Shown piece by piece: positions 7,907 to 18,703 of a DNA stretch of 64,000 nt; position 1 is the stretch's first letter, and each line of letters opens with the position of its first letter. Source of the DNA: Terriglobales bacterium (GTDB taxonomy: Bacteria; Acidobacteriota; Terriglobia; Terriglobales; Acidobacteriaceae); assembly GCA_035573675.1 (NCBI GenBank), contig DATMAB010000015.1:1-64000 (forward strand). Reading direction: 5' to 3'. The position numbers and the translations under genes were made by a program. The notes beneath the pieces are model-generated. The model saw nothing but the letters and a program-made list of their open reading frames with translations, was not told the origin of the DNA and did not search any database.

Positions 7907-9001
7907 TCACAGAGCCAGCTCCTTATGAACCTGCGCCCGTAACCCTGCCACCGCCCTCCGCAGTCTTTCCACTTTCTTCCCGTCTGGAGCAGACCCGCCC
8001 AGCTCCGGTGCCCGCCGCTTTCGCGCCTGCACCCGCGCTGCCGCCTGCTCGATCCGTCGCGCGAAGCGCGAATCGCGCTCCGCCTCTTTCACCACCGCCT
8101 CCCACGCCCGCCGCACCAGTTCCTCTTTGCGGCAGACGAGGAACATGTCGGCGCCCGCGCGTAAGGTGGCCACGGCTACCTCCTCGAGCGACCCAGCCGT
8201 CTGCGCTCCGCCCATCTCCAAATCGTCGGAAACAACCAAGCCGCGATACCCAACCTTCTTCCGCAGGACGCCCTCGATCCACTTCCGCGAGAGCGAGGCC
8301 GGCGCCCGATCCCCTGTGACCGCGGGAAACGCCGCATGCGCGACCATTACGAACGGCAGCACGCTCTTGAGTTGGCGGTACGGCACCAGGTCTTCCGCCC
8401 ACAGCTTGCGCCACGATTTTTCGATCACCGGCAACTCAAAGTGCGAATCAAGACTGCCTGCGCCCAAACCGGGAAAGTGCTTGCCGCAGCCCAGCACTCT
8501 CGCCTCGTCCAATCCGCGCAGGAACTCGCGCGCATAGGCGACGACCTTGGCGGGCTCCGCCGATGCCGTTCGTGTTCCCAAGACCGCCTGCGACGGGGAA
8601 AGCCGCAGGTCCAGAACCGGCGCAAAGTCCACATTGAATCCCAGCGCGCGCGCTTCTTCTCCCAGTAGCTGGCCATGGCGGCGGAACAGTTCCCGGTCGC
8701 CCGTCGCCGCCACTTCCGCCGCCGGGGGCGCGGGCGCAATCACCTCTCGCAGCCGGTCCACGGTTCCGCCTTCCAGATCGACGCAGCGGAACAGCGGGCT
8801 GCCGACCGTTGCCTCGCAATCCTTGAGCAGCCGATGCGTCTGTCTCGCATCCGCGATGTTGCGGGTGAACAGGATGATCCCGCCCGGCCGCAAGTCCGTC
8901 AGCAGCCGGCGCACTCGCGCATCGCACTCCGTGCCCTCAAAACCGCAAATGAGCAACTGCCCGACTTGTTCGCGGAGGTCGTGGGCGCTTTGGGTGGGCA
9001 C
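7907..9001 (-). CDS. nagZ: Beta-N-acetylhexosaminidase, glycoside hydrolase family 3 (NagZ)
   Basis: 364 aa from GTG 9001 (MPTQSAHDLREQVGQLLICG). Two further in-frame GTGs at 9016 and 9037 fall in a repeat word and are less likely. Conserved GH3 features: GGIILFTRN near residue 40, DLEGGTVDRL near 75, KHFPGLGAGSLDSH near 175 (the loop with the acid/base His/Asp dyad of NagZ enzymes), and the nucleophile Asp in LVVSDDLEMGG near 260. NagZ removes GlcNAc from GlcNAc-anhydroMurNAc(-peptides) in the cytoplasm, supplying the substrate for AnmK, whose gene follows on the same strand after a 100-bp spacer with a two-hairpin element. Confidence 0.9.
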   Translation of the reverse strand: MPTQSAHDLREQVGQLLICGFEGTECDARVRRLLTDLRPGGIILFTRNIADARQTHRLLKDCEATVGSPLFRCVDLEGGTVDRLREVIAPAPPAAEVAATGDRELFRRHGQLLGEEARALGFNVDFAPVLDLRLSPSQAVLGTRTASAEPAKVVAYAREFLRGLDEARVLGCGKHFPGLGAGSLDSHFELPVIEKSWRKLWAEDLVPYRQLKSVLPFVMVAHAAFPAVTGDRAPASLSRKWIEGVLRKKVGYRGLVVSDDLEMGGAQTAGSLEEVAVATLRAGADMFLVCRKEELVRRAWEAVVKEAERDSRFARRIEQAAARVQARKRRAPELGGSAPDGKKVERLRRAVAGLRAQVHKELAL

Positions 9002-9013
9002 GATGAGAATCGG

Positions 9014-9098
9014 CACTTGGCAATTAGCCGTCAGCACTTAGCCGTGCGACGATTGGGAGGCACAGGGGCTAAATGCTACCTGCTAATTGCTAATTGCG
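9014..9098. repeat. GCTAATTGC / AGCACTTAGC word repeats in nagZ-mutS spacer
   Basis: Two clusters, 9014-9045 (CACTTGGCAATTAGCCGTCAGCACTTAGCC) and 9067-9098 (GGCTAAATGCTACCTGCTAATTGCTAATTGC), fill most of the gap between the mutS stop and the nagZ start. Related words occur at 11265-11296 and 44654-44704. Confidence 0.5.
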
Positions 9099-9101
9099 GG
9101 T

Positions 9102-11864
9102 TTACTCAATCTCCTTCTTTAGCTCGTACAGCAACTTCAGCGCTTCGATAGGCGTAAGCCGGTCGAGTTCCGCCTGCCGCAACCGCTCCACCACTTTGTC
9201 CGAAAGCGGCGTGAAGATAGTGAGCTGCCGCGCCGCCGCGTTCTCGCCTTCGCCGGCGGCGGTCAGGTGGTCGCTCACACGCTGCTCGGCATCCTCATGC
9301 TCAGCGAGGACTTCGCGCGCCCGCGCCACCACCTCTTGCGGCAGCCCGGCCAGCTTGGCGACCTCGATCCCGTAGCTGCGGTCGGCCGCGCCCGCTTCCA
9401 CTTTTCTCAGGAAGACGATCCCGCCCGCGCTCTCTTTCACCGAGACGTGATAGTTCTTCACGCCCGAAAGATGCTCTGCCAGCTCCGTGAGCTCGAAATA
9501 GTGGGTGGCGAACAGCGTCTTGGCGCGGGTGCGGGCGTGCAGGTACTCGACCGCCGCCCAGGCGATGGCCAGCCCGTCGTAGGTCGCCGTCCCGCGCCCG
9601 ATCTCATCCAGCAGCACCAGCGAGCGCGGCGTGGCCGTGTTCAGGATGGCCGCGGTCTCGGTCATTTCGACCATGAAGGTCGAGCGCCCGCGCGCCAGGT
9701 TGTCGCTCGCCCCGATGCGCGTGAAGATGCGGTCCACCACGCTCAGCCGCGCCGACTGCGCCGGCACGAACGACCCCATCTGCGCCAGGATGACGATCAG
9801 CGCCGCCTGCCGCAGGTAGGTGGACTTGCCCCCCATGTTGGGCCCGGTGACGATCACGATCGTCTGCGTCGTCGAGTTGAGGTAAAGATCGTTGGGCACG
9901 AAGCGGTCGGCTGCATCCAGCCGCTCGATCACCGCATGCCGCCCGGCGACGATCTCGATATCGCCGGAGTCATCGAAACGCGGCCGCGTGTAGCCGCGTG
10001 TGGCGGCCACGTGTGCGAAGTTCGCCAGCACGTCCGCCTCGGCCACCGCCAGCGCCGTCTGCCGGATCCGCCGCGCCTCGCCCGCGATGGCCGCGCGCAG
10101 CTCCGCGAAGATGCGCCGCTCGATCTCCACCATCTTCTCCTGCGCGTCCAGGATCCTGGCCTCGTATTCCTTCAGTTCCGGCGTGGTGAAGCGTTCGGCG
10201 TTCACCAGCGTCTGCTTGCGCTCGTATTCGGCGGGCACCAGGTGCAGGTTCGGCTTCGACACCTCGATGTAATAGCCGAAGATGGAATTGAACTTGACCT
10301 TGAGCGAGCCGATGCCCGTCCGCTGCCGCTCGCGCTCCTCGATGCGGGCTACGTGCTGCTTGCTGTTGCGGCTCAGGTCGCGCAGCCCGTCGAGCGCTGC
10401 GTCCACGCCCGCCGCGATCACCCCGCCCTCGGCGAAGGTCAGCGGAGGCTCCGGGACGATGGTCTTCTCGATCCGCTCGCGCACGTCGGCCAGTTCGTCC
10501 ATCTGCTCCCGAAGCGCAGTCAACCGGCCCGGCTCCGCCGTCTCTGCTTTTGACTTTTCGGAGAACTGAGAACCGGGAACCGGGAACTTCTCCAGTGCCC
10601 GCCGCACTCCCGGCAGCTTCCCCAGCGACACGCCCAGCGCCAGCACGTCGCGTGGGTTCGCCGCCTCGAGCGTCACTCGGCTCAGCAATCGCTCAAGATC
10701 GAGGATGCCCTCCATCGCCCTCCGCAGCTCGGCGCGGGCCACCGTCGCTTGCGCCAGCGCTTCCACCGCGTCCAGCCGCCGCGTAATCTCGGTGACATCG
10801 ACCGACGGTCGCAGCATCCACGCCCGCAGCAGCCGCTTGCCCATGGCCGTCACGGTCTCATCGAGGGTCTTCAGCAGGGTGACCTCGTCGCCCGTGCCGG
10901 CGAAGAGTGGCTCCACCAGTTCCAGGTTCCTGACCGTCACCGCGTCCAGCACCAGGTACTCGCGGCGCTCGTAAAACCCGATGCGATCCACGTGCTCGAG
11001 CGTGCCGCGCTGCGTCTGCCGCACGTAGTGCAGCACCGCGCCCGCCGCGGCCGCAGCCGCCGGCCGCCCGGCCAACCCATAGCCTTCGAGCGACAGCACT
11101 CCGAAATGGTTCTCCACCAGCGGAATGGCGTAGTCTGGCGCGAACACCCAGTCGTCCAACGGCGTTTCCGTGAACCGACTTCCCTCCAGACTGTCAGCGA
11201 TTGCGGCGCCGCTTGGTAGCGCCGGCGACTCGCCGCGGGCATCTTGCCCGCGCGCTCCATCTTCCTGATTGCTGATTGCTGAGCGCTGACTGCTTCTTTC
11301 AAACAAGGGCAGGGAAGAAGCGTAGAGCACCTCCCGCGGCCTGAGTTGCGCCAGCTCTTCCGCCACGCGACGCACGGCGTCCGCGCCGCGGAACTCAGTG
11401 GCGCGGAACTCCCCGGTCGAAAGGTCGAGCGCGGCAAAGCCGGCGGCCTCGCCCGTCTGGGCCACCGCCGCCAGGAAATTGTTCTCTCCCGAATCCAGCG
11501 ACGCATCCGCCGCCGTCCCCGGCGTGATCACCCGCGTCACTTCCCGGCGCACCAGCTTCCTGGCCAGCCGCGGGTCTTCCACTTGGTCGCACACCGCGAC
11601 CTTGTATCCCTTGCGGATCAGCCGCGCAATGTACCCCTCCGCGCTGTGATACGGCACGCCGCACATGGGCACCGGCGTGCCGCGCTCCTTGTGCCGGGCG
11701 GTGAGCGTGATCTGCAGCTCGCGCGCGGCGGTGACCGCGTCGTCGTAGAAAAGTTCGTAGAAGTCGCCCAGGCGGAAGAACAACAGCGCCGTCGGATGCT
11801 CCTTCTTGATGGCGGCGTACTGCCGCATCAGCGGAGTCAGCGACGCGCTGCGTGCTTCAGACAT
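9102..11864 (-). CDS. mutS: DNA mismatch repair protein MutS
   Basis: 920 aa. It recognises mismatches as a dimeric clamp and recruits MutL. The mismatch-reading Phe-x-Glu is present (FYELF after RLGDFYE, ~31-37). The lever and clamp regions are normal. The ABC-type ATPase has Walker [10 protein letters not shown] at ~673 and Walker [12 protein letters not shown] at ~750. Two stretches are foreign to the family and coincide with dispersed DNA repeats: ~residues 189-212 (11234-11296) and ~424-436 (10558-10593). They account for much of the excess over the usual ~850-880 aa. The frame is uninterrupted, so the protein is probably functional. Confidence 0.96.
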   Translation of the reverse strand: MSEARSASLTPLMRQYAAIKKEHPTALLFFRLGDFYELFYDDAVTAARELQITLTARHKERGTPVPMCGVPYHSAEGYIARLIRKGYKVAVCDQVEDPRLARKLVRREVTRVITPGTAADASLDSGENNFLAAVAQTGEAAGFAALDLSTGEFRATEFRGADAVRRVAEELAQLRPREVLYASSLPLFERSSQRSAISNQEDGARGQDARGESPALPSGAAIADSLEGSRFTETPLDDWVFAPDYAIPLVENHFGVLSLEGYGLAGRPAAAAAAGAVLHYVRQTQRGTLEHVDRIGFYERREYLVLDAVTVRNLELVEPLFAGTGDEVTLLKTLDETVTAMGKRLLRAWMLRPSVDVTEITRRLDAVEALAQATVARAELRRAMEGILDLERLLSRVTLEAANPRDVLALGVSLGKLPGVRRALEKFPVPGSQFSEKSKAETAEPGRLTALREQMDELADVRERIEKTIVPEPPLTFAEGGVIAAGVDAALDGLRDLSRNSKQHVARIEERERQRTGIGSLKVKFNSIFGYYIEVSKPNLHLVPAEYERKQTLVNAERFTTPELKEYEARILDAQEKMVEIERRIFAELRAAIAGEARRIRQTALAVAEADVLANFAHVAATRGYTRPRFDDSGDIEIVAGRHAVIERLDAADRFVPNDLYLNSTTQTIVIVTGPNMGGKSTYLRQAALIVILAQMGSFVPAQSARLSVVDRIFTRIGASDNLARGRSTFMVEMTETAAILNTATPRSLVLLDEIGRGTATYDGLAIAWAAVEYLHARTRAKTLFATHYFELTELAEHLSGVKNYHVSVKESAGGIVFLRKVEAGAADRSYGIEVAKLAGLPQEVVARAREVLAEHEDAEQRVSDHLTAAGEGENAAARQLTIFTPLSDKVVERLRQAELDRLTPIEALKLLYELKKEIE
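10558..10593. repeat. GAGAACTGAGAACCGGGAACC word inside mutS
   Basis: The unit GARAACYGRGAAC is repeated about three times. It encodes about 12 residues ([11 protein letters not shown] region) between conserved MutS core segments. It belongs to the same word family as the insertion in anmK (6866-6893). Confidence 0.6.
11234..11296. repeat. Hairpin plus GCTGATTGCTGA word inside mutS
   Basis: A perfect hairpin (CGCGGGCA-tct-TGCCCGCG, 11234-11252) is followed by CTGATTGCTGATTGCTGAGCGCTGACTGC (11267-11295). The second part matches words in spacers at 16761-16799 and 44654-44704. Together they encode a ~25-residue segment ([12 protein letters not shown]...) that interrupts the MutS connector region in frame. 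Confidence 0.6.
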
Positions 11865-11878
11865 GCCGCAAATTCTAG

Positions 11879-12064
11879 CACTCAGCTACTGGCCTCTTGC
11901 TCCTAGCTGGTAGCCAGGTGCCCCTCGTTTGCGCCCTGCCTTTCGGCGCTAACGTGGGAGGTTCCTCGCCCTGAGCTGGCAGCCAGAAGTGCGCTCCTCC
12001 CATTGACTTCCCGCCGCGCCTGGTGTTTTCTACTGACCACCGACCCCTGACCACTGGCCACTGC
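11879..12064. repeat. Word-rich spacer between mutS and the GalT-like gene
   Basis: Divergent spacer. 11879-11925 carries CTAGCTGGTAGCCAGG-type words, and 11971-11990 has GAGCTGGCAGCCAGAAG. 12031-12064 reads ACTGACCACCGACCCCTGACC then ACTGGCCACTGCAG. The last copy abuts the start of the next gene. No clear sigma-70 promoter was seen for either gene. Confidence 0.45.
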
Positions 12065-12068
12065 AGTC

Positions 12069-13061
12069 ATGGAACTCCGCAAAGATCCCATCACGCGCTC
12101 CTGGGTGTTGACCGGTGACGACGCCAGCGACTTCCGCTCCAAGTCCGAGGTCTGCCTGCTCTGCCCGGAGACCTCCGCCCACGCTCAGGTGGTCGGCTCC
12201 ATGCCCGGACTCGACGGCGGCCCCTGGTCGGCGCGCGCCGTCGTGCATCCCTGGCCGCTCTACCACATCGAGGGCGACCCCGGCCGTCGCGGCGAGGGCC
12301 TCTACGATCACATGCAGACCGTGGGCGCGCACGAAGTCCTGGTCGAGAATCCGCGCCACGACCGCCATCTCTGGGTGGCGTCGGACGCCGAGATCGGCCA
12401 GTTCCTGCGCCTTTCCGCGCAGCGCATCCTCGACCTCAAGCGCGACCGCCGCTTCAAGTACGTCACCATCTTCAAGAACCACGGCGCGCCCGCCGGCCAG
12501 GAATTCGACCATCCCCACTCCCAGCTCACCGCCACTACGTTCATCCCGCGGCGCGTGCTCTACGAACTGCGCAGCGGCCGCGACTACTTCCAGCAGAAGG
12601 AGCGCTGCGTCTTCTGCGACATCCTCAATCAGGAGCGCCAGCAGGCCACCCGCGTGGTCGAGGTGCGCGGCGACTACATCGCCACCTGCCCCTACGCTCC
12701 CCGCGTCCCCTACGAGACCTGGATCCTGCCGCTGGTGCACGAGTCGTCCTTCAGCCTGGCCACGCTCGACCGCGGCTCCGCCCTGCACGAGCTCGCCGGC
12801 CTCCTGCGCCGCACCCTGGAGCGCATCCGCGCCATCACCGAGGACTTCCACCTCGTGCTGCACACCGCCCCCAACGTCCAGCACAAGGCCGGCATCCTCG
12901 ATTACTGGAAGTCCATCGACGAGGACTACCACTGGCACATCGAGATCCTGCCCATCGTGGGCAAGAAATCCCAGTCCTACACCTTCAAGGAGACCTACTT
13001 CACGCCGGTCACTTCAGAAACCGCCGCCGCCCGCCTGCGCAGCGTCGCATTGCAAGGCTAG
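12069..13061 (+). CDS. Galactose-1-phosphate uridylyltransferase-like protein (HIT superfamily)
   Basis: 330 aa. The GalT signature is clear: an N-terminal ELRKDPITRSWVL, a Zn-type CLLCPE pair near residues 34-38, and the active-site HPHSQ at 148-152, in which the middle His forms the uridylyl-enzyme intermediate. A second Cys pair (CVFC, ~180) and a C-terminal half ending near DYHWHIEILPI are also typical. GalT exchanges UMP between UDP-glucose and galactose-1-phosphate. Homologues with this architecture can also act as ADP-type transferases, so the sugar specificity is not certain. No other Leloir-pathway genes are nearby. Confidence 0.85.
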   Translation: MELRKDPITRSWVLTGDDASDFRSKSEVCLLCPETSAHAQVVGSMPGLDGGPWSARAVVHPWPLYHIEGDPGRRGEGLYDHMQTVGAHEVLVENPRHDRHLWVASDAEIGQFLRLSAQRILDLKRDRRFKYVTIFKNHGAPAGQEFDHPHSQLTATTFIPRRVLYELRSGRDYFQQKERCVFCDILNQERQQATRVVEVRGDYIATCPYAPRVPYETWILPLVHESSFSLATLDRGSALHELAGLLRRTLERIRAITEDFHLVLHTAPNVQHKAGILDYWKSIDEDYHWHIEILPIVGKKSQSYTFKETYFTPVTSETAAARLRSVALQG

Positions 13062-13066
13062 TCTCA

Positions 13067-13091
13067 CCACGGAGACACCGAGCCACGGAGG
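13067..13091. repeat. CCACGGAGACACCGAGCCACGG word
   Basis: It follows the GalT-like gene directly. Related copies are at 16818-16842 (reverse) and 41194-41209. The remainder of the 252-bp spacer holds the hairpin at 13133-13152 and no gene. Confidence 0.5.
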
Positions 13092-13132
13092 CGATTGTAG
13101 TAACTGCTTCCAGCGTCCTTGCGTCGTATCAG

Positions 13133-13152
13133 GGCACGGCTTCAGCCGTGCC
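13133..13152 (+). repeat. Family F hairpin, half copy
   Basis: GGCACGGC-ttca-GCCGTGCC forms a perfect 8-bp stem. It is the same hairpin as at 39538-39557 and (inverted) 24620-24639. The downstream second hairpin is degenerate here (GGGCTTTCATC). Confidence 0.65.
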
Positions 13153-13313
13153 GAAACAGGGCTTTCATCACCTTGTCATCTTCAGCCCGGCCGACCGGGT
13201 AGCACGCAGGGAGGCCGCGGCGCTCCGGGGCTGGTCTCTCTTTCCCGACCCTACCCACCGATGAATCGGTGGCTGGCGTCATGCGGCCTGCGGGGCCCAC
13301 AGCGCAAGGCGCT

Positions 13314-13757
13314 TCATCCATTCCTTTCCTCCCACTCCCTGAGGCCCTCATACTCCCGCAGGTTCTTCTGCATCAGCCGGCAGATGTCGAGCAGCACTTT
13401 GGCATGCTCCGGCGGGAACGTCCCTTGCGCCACCAGCGTGAACAGCCGCGCCAGCATGTCGTGCATCCCGATCGCGTCTCCGGGGAAGGGAAACCCCATG
13501 GCCGCGGCCGCCGTCTGGTACCACTGCCGATGCATCCCGCAGCGCGTGCTGCCTTCCTCCGCCGGCCGCCCGCACTCCCGCCCGTCCGTGCGCTTCTCCA
13601 CGCACCGCGCCACCGGTGCCGGCCTGGTCTCCTCCTCGCGCCGCAGCGGGATGTCCACGACCATCGGCCTCGCCAGCGCCATCGACATCCTCTCCTCCGC
13701 CGCCTTCAGCCGCTTGTAGTTGGCATACGCATTCAACGTCCTGGTTCTCTTCGCCAT
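13314..13757 (-). CDS. Hypothetical protein with a small Cys/His zinc-binding motif
   Basis: 147 aa, not assigned to a named family. A central motif C-x(9)-C-x(9)-C-x(2)-H (ARCVEKRTDGRECGRPAEEG then TRCGMHRQW, residues ~51-79) resembles a short Zn knuckle seen in many small bacterial proteins. The flanks are charged helices. The C-terminal part (MHDMLARLFTLVAQGTFPPEHAKVLLDI...) looks like a helical bundle. No signal peptide is seen, so it is probably cytosolic and may bind DNA. It lies next to the R-M cassette on the opposite strand. Start ATG 13757. Confidence 0.55.
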   Translation of the reverse strand: MAKRTRTLNAYANYKRLKAAEERMSMALARPMVVDIPLRREEETRPAPVARCVEKRTDGRECGRPAEEGSTRCGMHRQWYQTAAAAMGFPFPGDAIGMHDMLARLFTLVAQGTFPPEHAKVLLDICRLMQKNLREYEGLREWEERNG

Positions 13758-13860
13758 CCGGTACCCCGTTTCGTGTATTCGCTATTTGTTCGCCTGTAAT
13801 GAGATTAGCATAGAGATACACTCTCAGCAAGTAAAATCGCTCTGTACTATGGGTGAAGCA

Positions 13861-13872
13861 GGCCTTTAGGCC
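13861..13872. repeat. Small palindrome GGCCT-tt-AGGCC
   Basis: It is related in form to the second hairpin (GGGCT-tt-AGCCC) of family F. It lies between the zinc-knuckle gene and the R-M cassette. Confidence 0.35.
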
Positions 13873-13902
13873 CGCGTTGGGAGGCACTCCCCTACCCACG
13901 CC

Positions 13903-13937
13903 GTCATCCTGAGCGCAGGAGGGCTCCCGCGCGCTAG
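13903..13937. repeat. Dispersed repeat family G, copy 2
   Basis: GTCATCCTGAGCGCAGGAGG followed by GCTCCCGCGCGCTAGG. The first 26 bases are identical to copy 1 at 6456. It marks the left border of the lower-GC restriction-modification cassette. Confidence 0.6.
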
Positions 13938-13956
13938 GTCCACGGCGTTGACCTGC

Positions 13957-15090
13957 ATGGGCCCGAGGCAGCTCGATCTCAGCCGGGATGGTCATCCGAT
14001 CTCGCCTCGTAACGACTTCCTAACCCCCTTGCCCTCGGGGGAAATCGCGGCTCTAATAGAGGCGAACGTGAGGCGAACGACCTTCAAATTCATCGATCTC
14101 TTTGCAGGAATCGGTGGCATGAGACTCGCCTTCGAACGTCTCGGCTGTTGCCGATGTGTTTTCTCCTCCGAGTGGGACAAGTACGCTCAAGAAACGTACC
14201 GCGAGAATTTTGGGGAAACTCCCGCCGGCGATATCACCAAAATTCCTTCGAGCGAGATTCCCACCCACGACATAACCTTGGCAGGATTTCCCTGCCAACC
14301 GTTTTCAATTTCGGGTGTCTCCAAAAAGAAGAGCTTGGGTCGGCCTCATGGATTCGAGGATGTCACACAGGGAACACTTTTTTTTGACGTAGCTCGAATC
14401 ATCCGCGACAAACAGCCCAAGGCATTCGTTCTTGAGAACGTCAAGAACCTCATTGGCCACGATAGAGGTAAGACGTTCAGCGTGATATATCGAACGCTGG
14501 CCGACGAACTCGGCTACGACGTTCATTTCAAAGTCCTAGACGCAAAGTATTTTGTGCCTCAGCATCGGGAGCGCATCTTCATTGTCGGGTTTCGTGAGCC
14601 GAGGCGATTTTCGTGGCCGATCGTCAGGCCGAGACAACAGCAGTTCAGAAGTGTGCTCCAAGAGAAGACCGATCCGAAATACGTGCTGTCCGACCACTTG
14701 TGGTCTTACTTGCAACGGTACGCCGAGAAGCACCGTGCCGCCGGGAATGGCTTCGGTTTCGGTTTAGTCGATTTGGAGGGAATCTGTCGCACGCTCAGTG
14801 CTAGGTACTACAAGGATGGCTCGGAAATTCTGATTCCACGCGGGCCCGGACAGAATCCTCGGCGCCTGACGCCGCGTGAGTGCGCCGCCCTAATGGGTTT
14901 CCCGCGCAAGTTCAGAATTCCAGTGTCTGATACGCAGGCCTACAAACAGTTTGGCAATTCGGTCGTGGTACCGATGGTTCACGCAATTGCGCGTGAAGTA
15001 GTAAGGGCGTTGAGGGGCCGCATATACTCGAAACGCTTGTTTCCCGATCCTGATCCGTATGGACGTATTCACAAGGCGCAAGCGAAGTGA
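13957..15090 (+). CDS. DNA (cytosine-5-)-methyltransferase, Dcm/M.EcoRII type
   Basis: About 377 aa from ATG 13957; TTG 13948 or GTG 14068 are alternatives. The C5-MTase motifs appear in order: I ([10 protein letters not shown], ~46-55), IV with the catalytic Cys (GFPCQPFS, Cys ~113), VI (ENVKN, ~160), VIII ([12 protein letters not shown], ~202) and X ([11 protein letters not shown], near the C-terminus). It methylates C5 of cytosine in a specific site and protects against the partner nuclease. Association with Vsr and an EcoRII-type nuclease suggests a CCWGG-like target, which is an inference. Base composition is lower in GC than the surroundings. Its 3' end overlaps vsr by 32 bp. Confidence 0.93.
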   Translation: MGPRQLDLSRDGHPISPRNDFLTPLPSGEIAALIEANVRRTTFKFIDLFAGIGGMRLAFERLGCCRCVFSSEWDKYAQETYRENFGETPAGDITKIPSSEIPTHDITLAGFPCQPFSISGVSKKKSLGRPHGFEDVTQGTLFFDVARIIRDKQPKAFVLENVKNLIGHDRGKTFSVIYRTLADELGYDVHFKVLDAKYFVPQHRERIFIVGFREPRRFSWPIVRPRQQQFRSVLQEKTDPKYVLSDHLWSYLQRYAEKHRAAGNGFGFGLVDLEGICRTLSARYYKDGSEILIPRGPGQNPRRLTPRECAALMGFPRKFRIPVSDTQAYKQFGNSVVVPMVHAIAREVVRALRGRIYSKRLFPDPDPYGRIHKAQAK

Positions 15091-15496
15091 AGTTATGTCC
15101 CGGATCAAGGGCCGGGACACCAAGTTGGAGATCCTAGTAAGACGACGGCTGCTCAGAGACGGATATCGCTTCCAAACGAACCGACCAGACCTACCTGGCA
15201 AACCGGACGTCGTTATCCCGAAATATAAGGCCGCAGTTTTCATCAACGGATGCTTTTGGCATTTCCACGGCTGCAAGCTGTCGGTCTATCCGAAGACTCG
15301 GCCTGCCTTCTGGCGCGCAAAACTTCTGGGGAACAGAACCAACGACCGCAGGAAACGCGCAAGTTTGAAGAGAATGGGGTGGAGGACCTTTGTCCTTTGG
15401 GAGTGTCGCCTCGAGAGGGACTTCAACCGCGAGGTTGCGAGGCTTGAGGCTCGGATCGGAAACAGCAGACACTCCTCGCAGAGAGCTGCCATATGA
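15059..15496 (+). CDS. vsr: Very short patch repair endonuclease (Vsr)
   Basis: 145 aa. It nicks next to T:G mismatches that arise by deamination of 5-methylcytosine, preventing C-to-T mutation at methylated sites. Conserved Vsr features: an N-terminal [10 protein letters not shown] (13-22), the catalytic Asp50 in LPGKPDVV, the [12 protein letters not shown] segment with His68 and His70 (also zinc-site Cys), and [11 protein letters not shown] near the end. It starts inside the methyltransferase gene and its stop overlaps the start of the nuclease gene (ATGA), so the three genes form a tight operon. Confidence 0.94.
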   Translation: MDVFTRRKRSEVMSRIKGRDTKLEILVRRRLLRDGYRFQTNRPDLPGKPDVVIPKYKAAVFINGCFWHFHGCKLSVYPKTRPAFWRAKLLGNRTNDRRKRASLKRMGWRTFVLWECRLERDFNREVARLEARIGNSRHSSQRAAI

Positions 15497-16689
15497 ACTT
15501 GGGAAGCCTGATCGCCGCTGCAGCCTATAAGGAATTGGTTAACGTGGACCTGCCTCAACGAGGCTCCAATCAGCATGAAATCAATGGTGTACAGGCACTC
15601 AGGGAATTCTTTGACACAGCGGAGACAGTGAAGGGCCCAATTTGGTGGCATTTCTTTTCCGACGATGCCGAACCCTTGAGGGAGAACGGTGATTTCACTT
15701 TTTATGACGCTCGGCAACGGCACCCTACCCGTACAGAGTGGCGCCTCTATTACTCGGGCGACTTTCTGACCGCGGCGGATGAAGGCGACGTTCTTGTACT
15801 AATCCGCACAAAGGCCCCATCCCAGGGCTTACACGCATTGGTCTTCCGGCGTGATTCCGCTTGGTTGCGATCGGCGGAGCGCCTGTTTGGTGTCACGAAT
15901 TTGAACCCTGCAAACTTTGAAGTTTTCTCGCAGGAATCCCTCAACGCGACCGACCTCGGTCTCGTTGGAACCACGATCTTGGAGGAACTAGGCTTTGGCG
16001 ACCTCATCCCGGCAGCTGCTGATGATTCCGAGTTAGTCCTGAAGCGCTTTGATGGGAAGTTTCCTATTACACGCCACATGTCGGAATTTGCCCGAGAACA
16101 GGTGGGCACGGTCAATCCGGCGGATCCCGATGCCACGCTCGTCGCATGGTTACAGCGAGAAGAGCAACTGTTTAGAGCTCTTGAGCGGTCGGTGGTGGAG
16201 ACTAAAGTAAGGCAGGGATTCGAGACAGTTGACGAGTTCATAGCTTTTTCGTTGTCGGTGCAGAATCGGCGTAAGTCTCGGATGGGCTACTCGCTCCAGA
16301 ACAATCTTGCGGCTTTGTTTGATCAACACAAGATCCGATACCAATCGCAGGCGCAGACCGAAGGGAAGAACAAACCAGACTTTCTGTTTCCGGGTTCCAA
16401 GGAGTACCACGACGAGAAGTTTAGTGCAGACCTGCTCGTGATGCTAGGCGCCAAATCGTCCCTTAAGGAACGCTGGCGCCAGATCCTCACCGAGGCGCGA
16501 CGAATCCAGACGAAGCACCTCTGCACTCTTGAACCGGGAATCTCAAGCGATCAAACAACAGAAATGAGAGTCCACTCTGTCCAGTTGGTCATACCTTTGG
16601 CTTTCCACGAAACCTATAGAGAGGCCCAACGCCGTGAGATATGGTCTGTTGCAGCCTTTGTTGAGTTTGTCAAAAGGAAGCAGGCCTAG
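15493..16689 (+). CDS. Type II restriction endonuclease, EcoRII family
   Basis: 398 aa, about the length of EcoRII (404). The N-terminal ~190 residues would be the effector DNA-binding domain. The C-terminal half is an EcoRII-C PD-(D/E)XK-like catalytic domain: KPDFLFPG at ~294-301 with Asp296, a Tyr at ~305, and Lys321 in MLGAKSSLKERWRQILTEA. Lys321 aligns with the catalytic Lys of EcoRII. EcoRII is a type IIE enzyme that needs two copies of CCWGG; the exact site here is inferred, not seen. Start ATG 15493 overlaps the vsr stop. Lower GC than the flanking genes supports acquisition as a module. Confidence 0.85.
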   Translation: MNLGSLIAAAAYKELVNVDLPQRGSNQHEINGVQALREFFDTAETVKGPIWWHFFSDDAEPLRENGDFTFYDARQRHPTRTEWRLYYSGDFLTAADEGDVLVLIRTKAPSQGLHALVFRRDSAWLRSAERLFGVTNLNPANFEVFSQESLNATDLGLVGTTILEELGFGDLIPAAADDSELVLKRFDGKFPITRHMSEFAREQVGTVNPADPDATLVAWLQREEQLFRALERSVVETKVRQGFETVDEFIAFSLSVQNRRKSRMGYSLQNNLAALFDQHKIRYQSQAQTEGKNKPDFLFPGSKEYHDEKFSADLLVMLGAKSSLKERWRQILTEARRIQTKHLCTLEPGISSDQTTEMRVHSVQLVIPLAFHETYREAQRREIWSVAAFVEFVKRKQA

Positions 16690-16760
16690 CCTTGAGTTCT
16701 TGCACCACAGCCGAACAGATCAAGACAAAAAGGCTCCGCATCGCTGCGAGGCCTTGGTTC

Positions 16761-16842
16761 TAGCTGACTGCTGATTACTGACGGGCTGACTGCTAAGCAC
16801 TCGCGCCTTGGGTTCTTCCTCCGCGTCTCCTTGCCTCCGTGG
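16761..16842. repeat. Word repeats downstream of the R-M cassette
   Basis: 16761-16799 reads TAGCTGACTGCTGATTACTG then ACGGGCTGACTGCTAAGCA. 16818-16842 is the reverse of the CCACGGAGG...ACGCGGAGG word found at 13067. They form the right border of the R-M cassette. Confidence 0.5.
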
Positions 16843-16852
16843 TGAAAAGGAA

Positions 16853-16881
16853 CAAAAAAGGCCCCGCATTTCTGCGGGGCC
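16853..16881 (-). terminator. Rho-independent terminator of groESL
   Basis: Read on the minus strand: a perfect stem GGCCCCGCA-GAAA-TGCGGGGCC (16860-16881) followed by TTTTTTG. It lies about 45 bp beyond the groEL stop codon. Confidence 0.9.
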
Positions 16882-16890
16882 CTGGGTCTT

Positions 16891-16923
16891 ACTGGCCACT
16901 GACCACTGGCCACTGGCCACTGG
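16891..16923. repeat. ACTGGCCACTGACCACTGG word array
   Basis: The unit ACTGRCC is repeated four times between the groEL stop and its terminator hairpin, so it lies in the transcribed 3' UTR. Related copies are at 12031-12064 and 23471-23499. Confidence 0.55.
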
Positions 16924-16924
16924 T

Positions 16925-18701
<1,777 letters not shown>

Positions 18702-18703
<2 letters not shown>

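Noticed and set aside
13957-16689. Prophage or integrative element
   Set aside because: No integrase, attachment repeats or phage genes; the foreign-looking part is just the three-gene R-M cassette.
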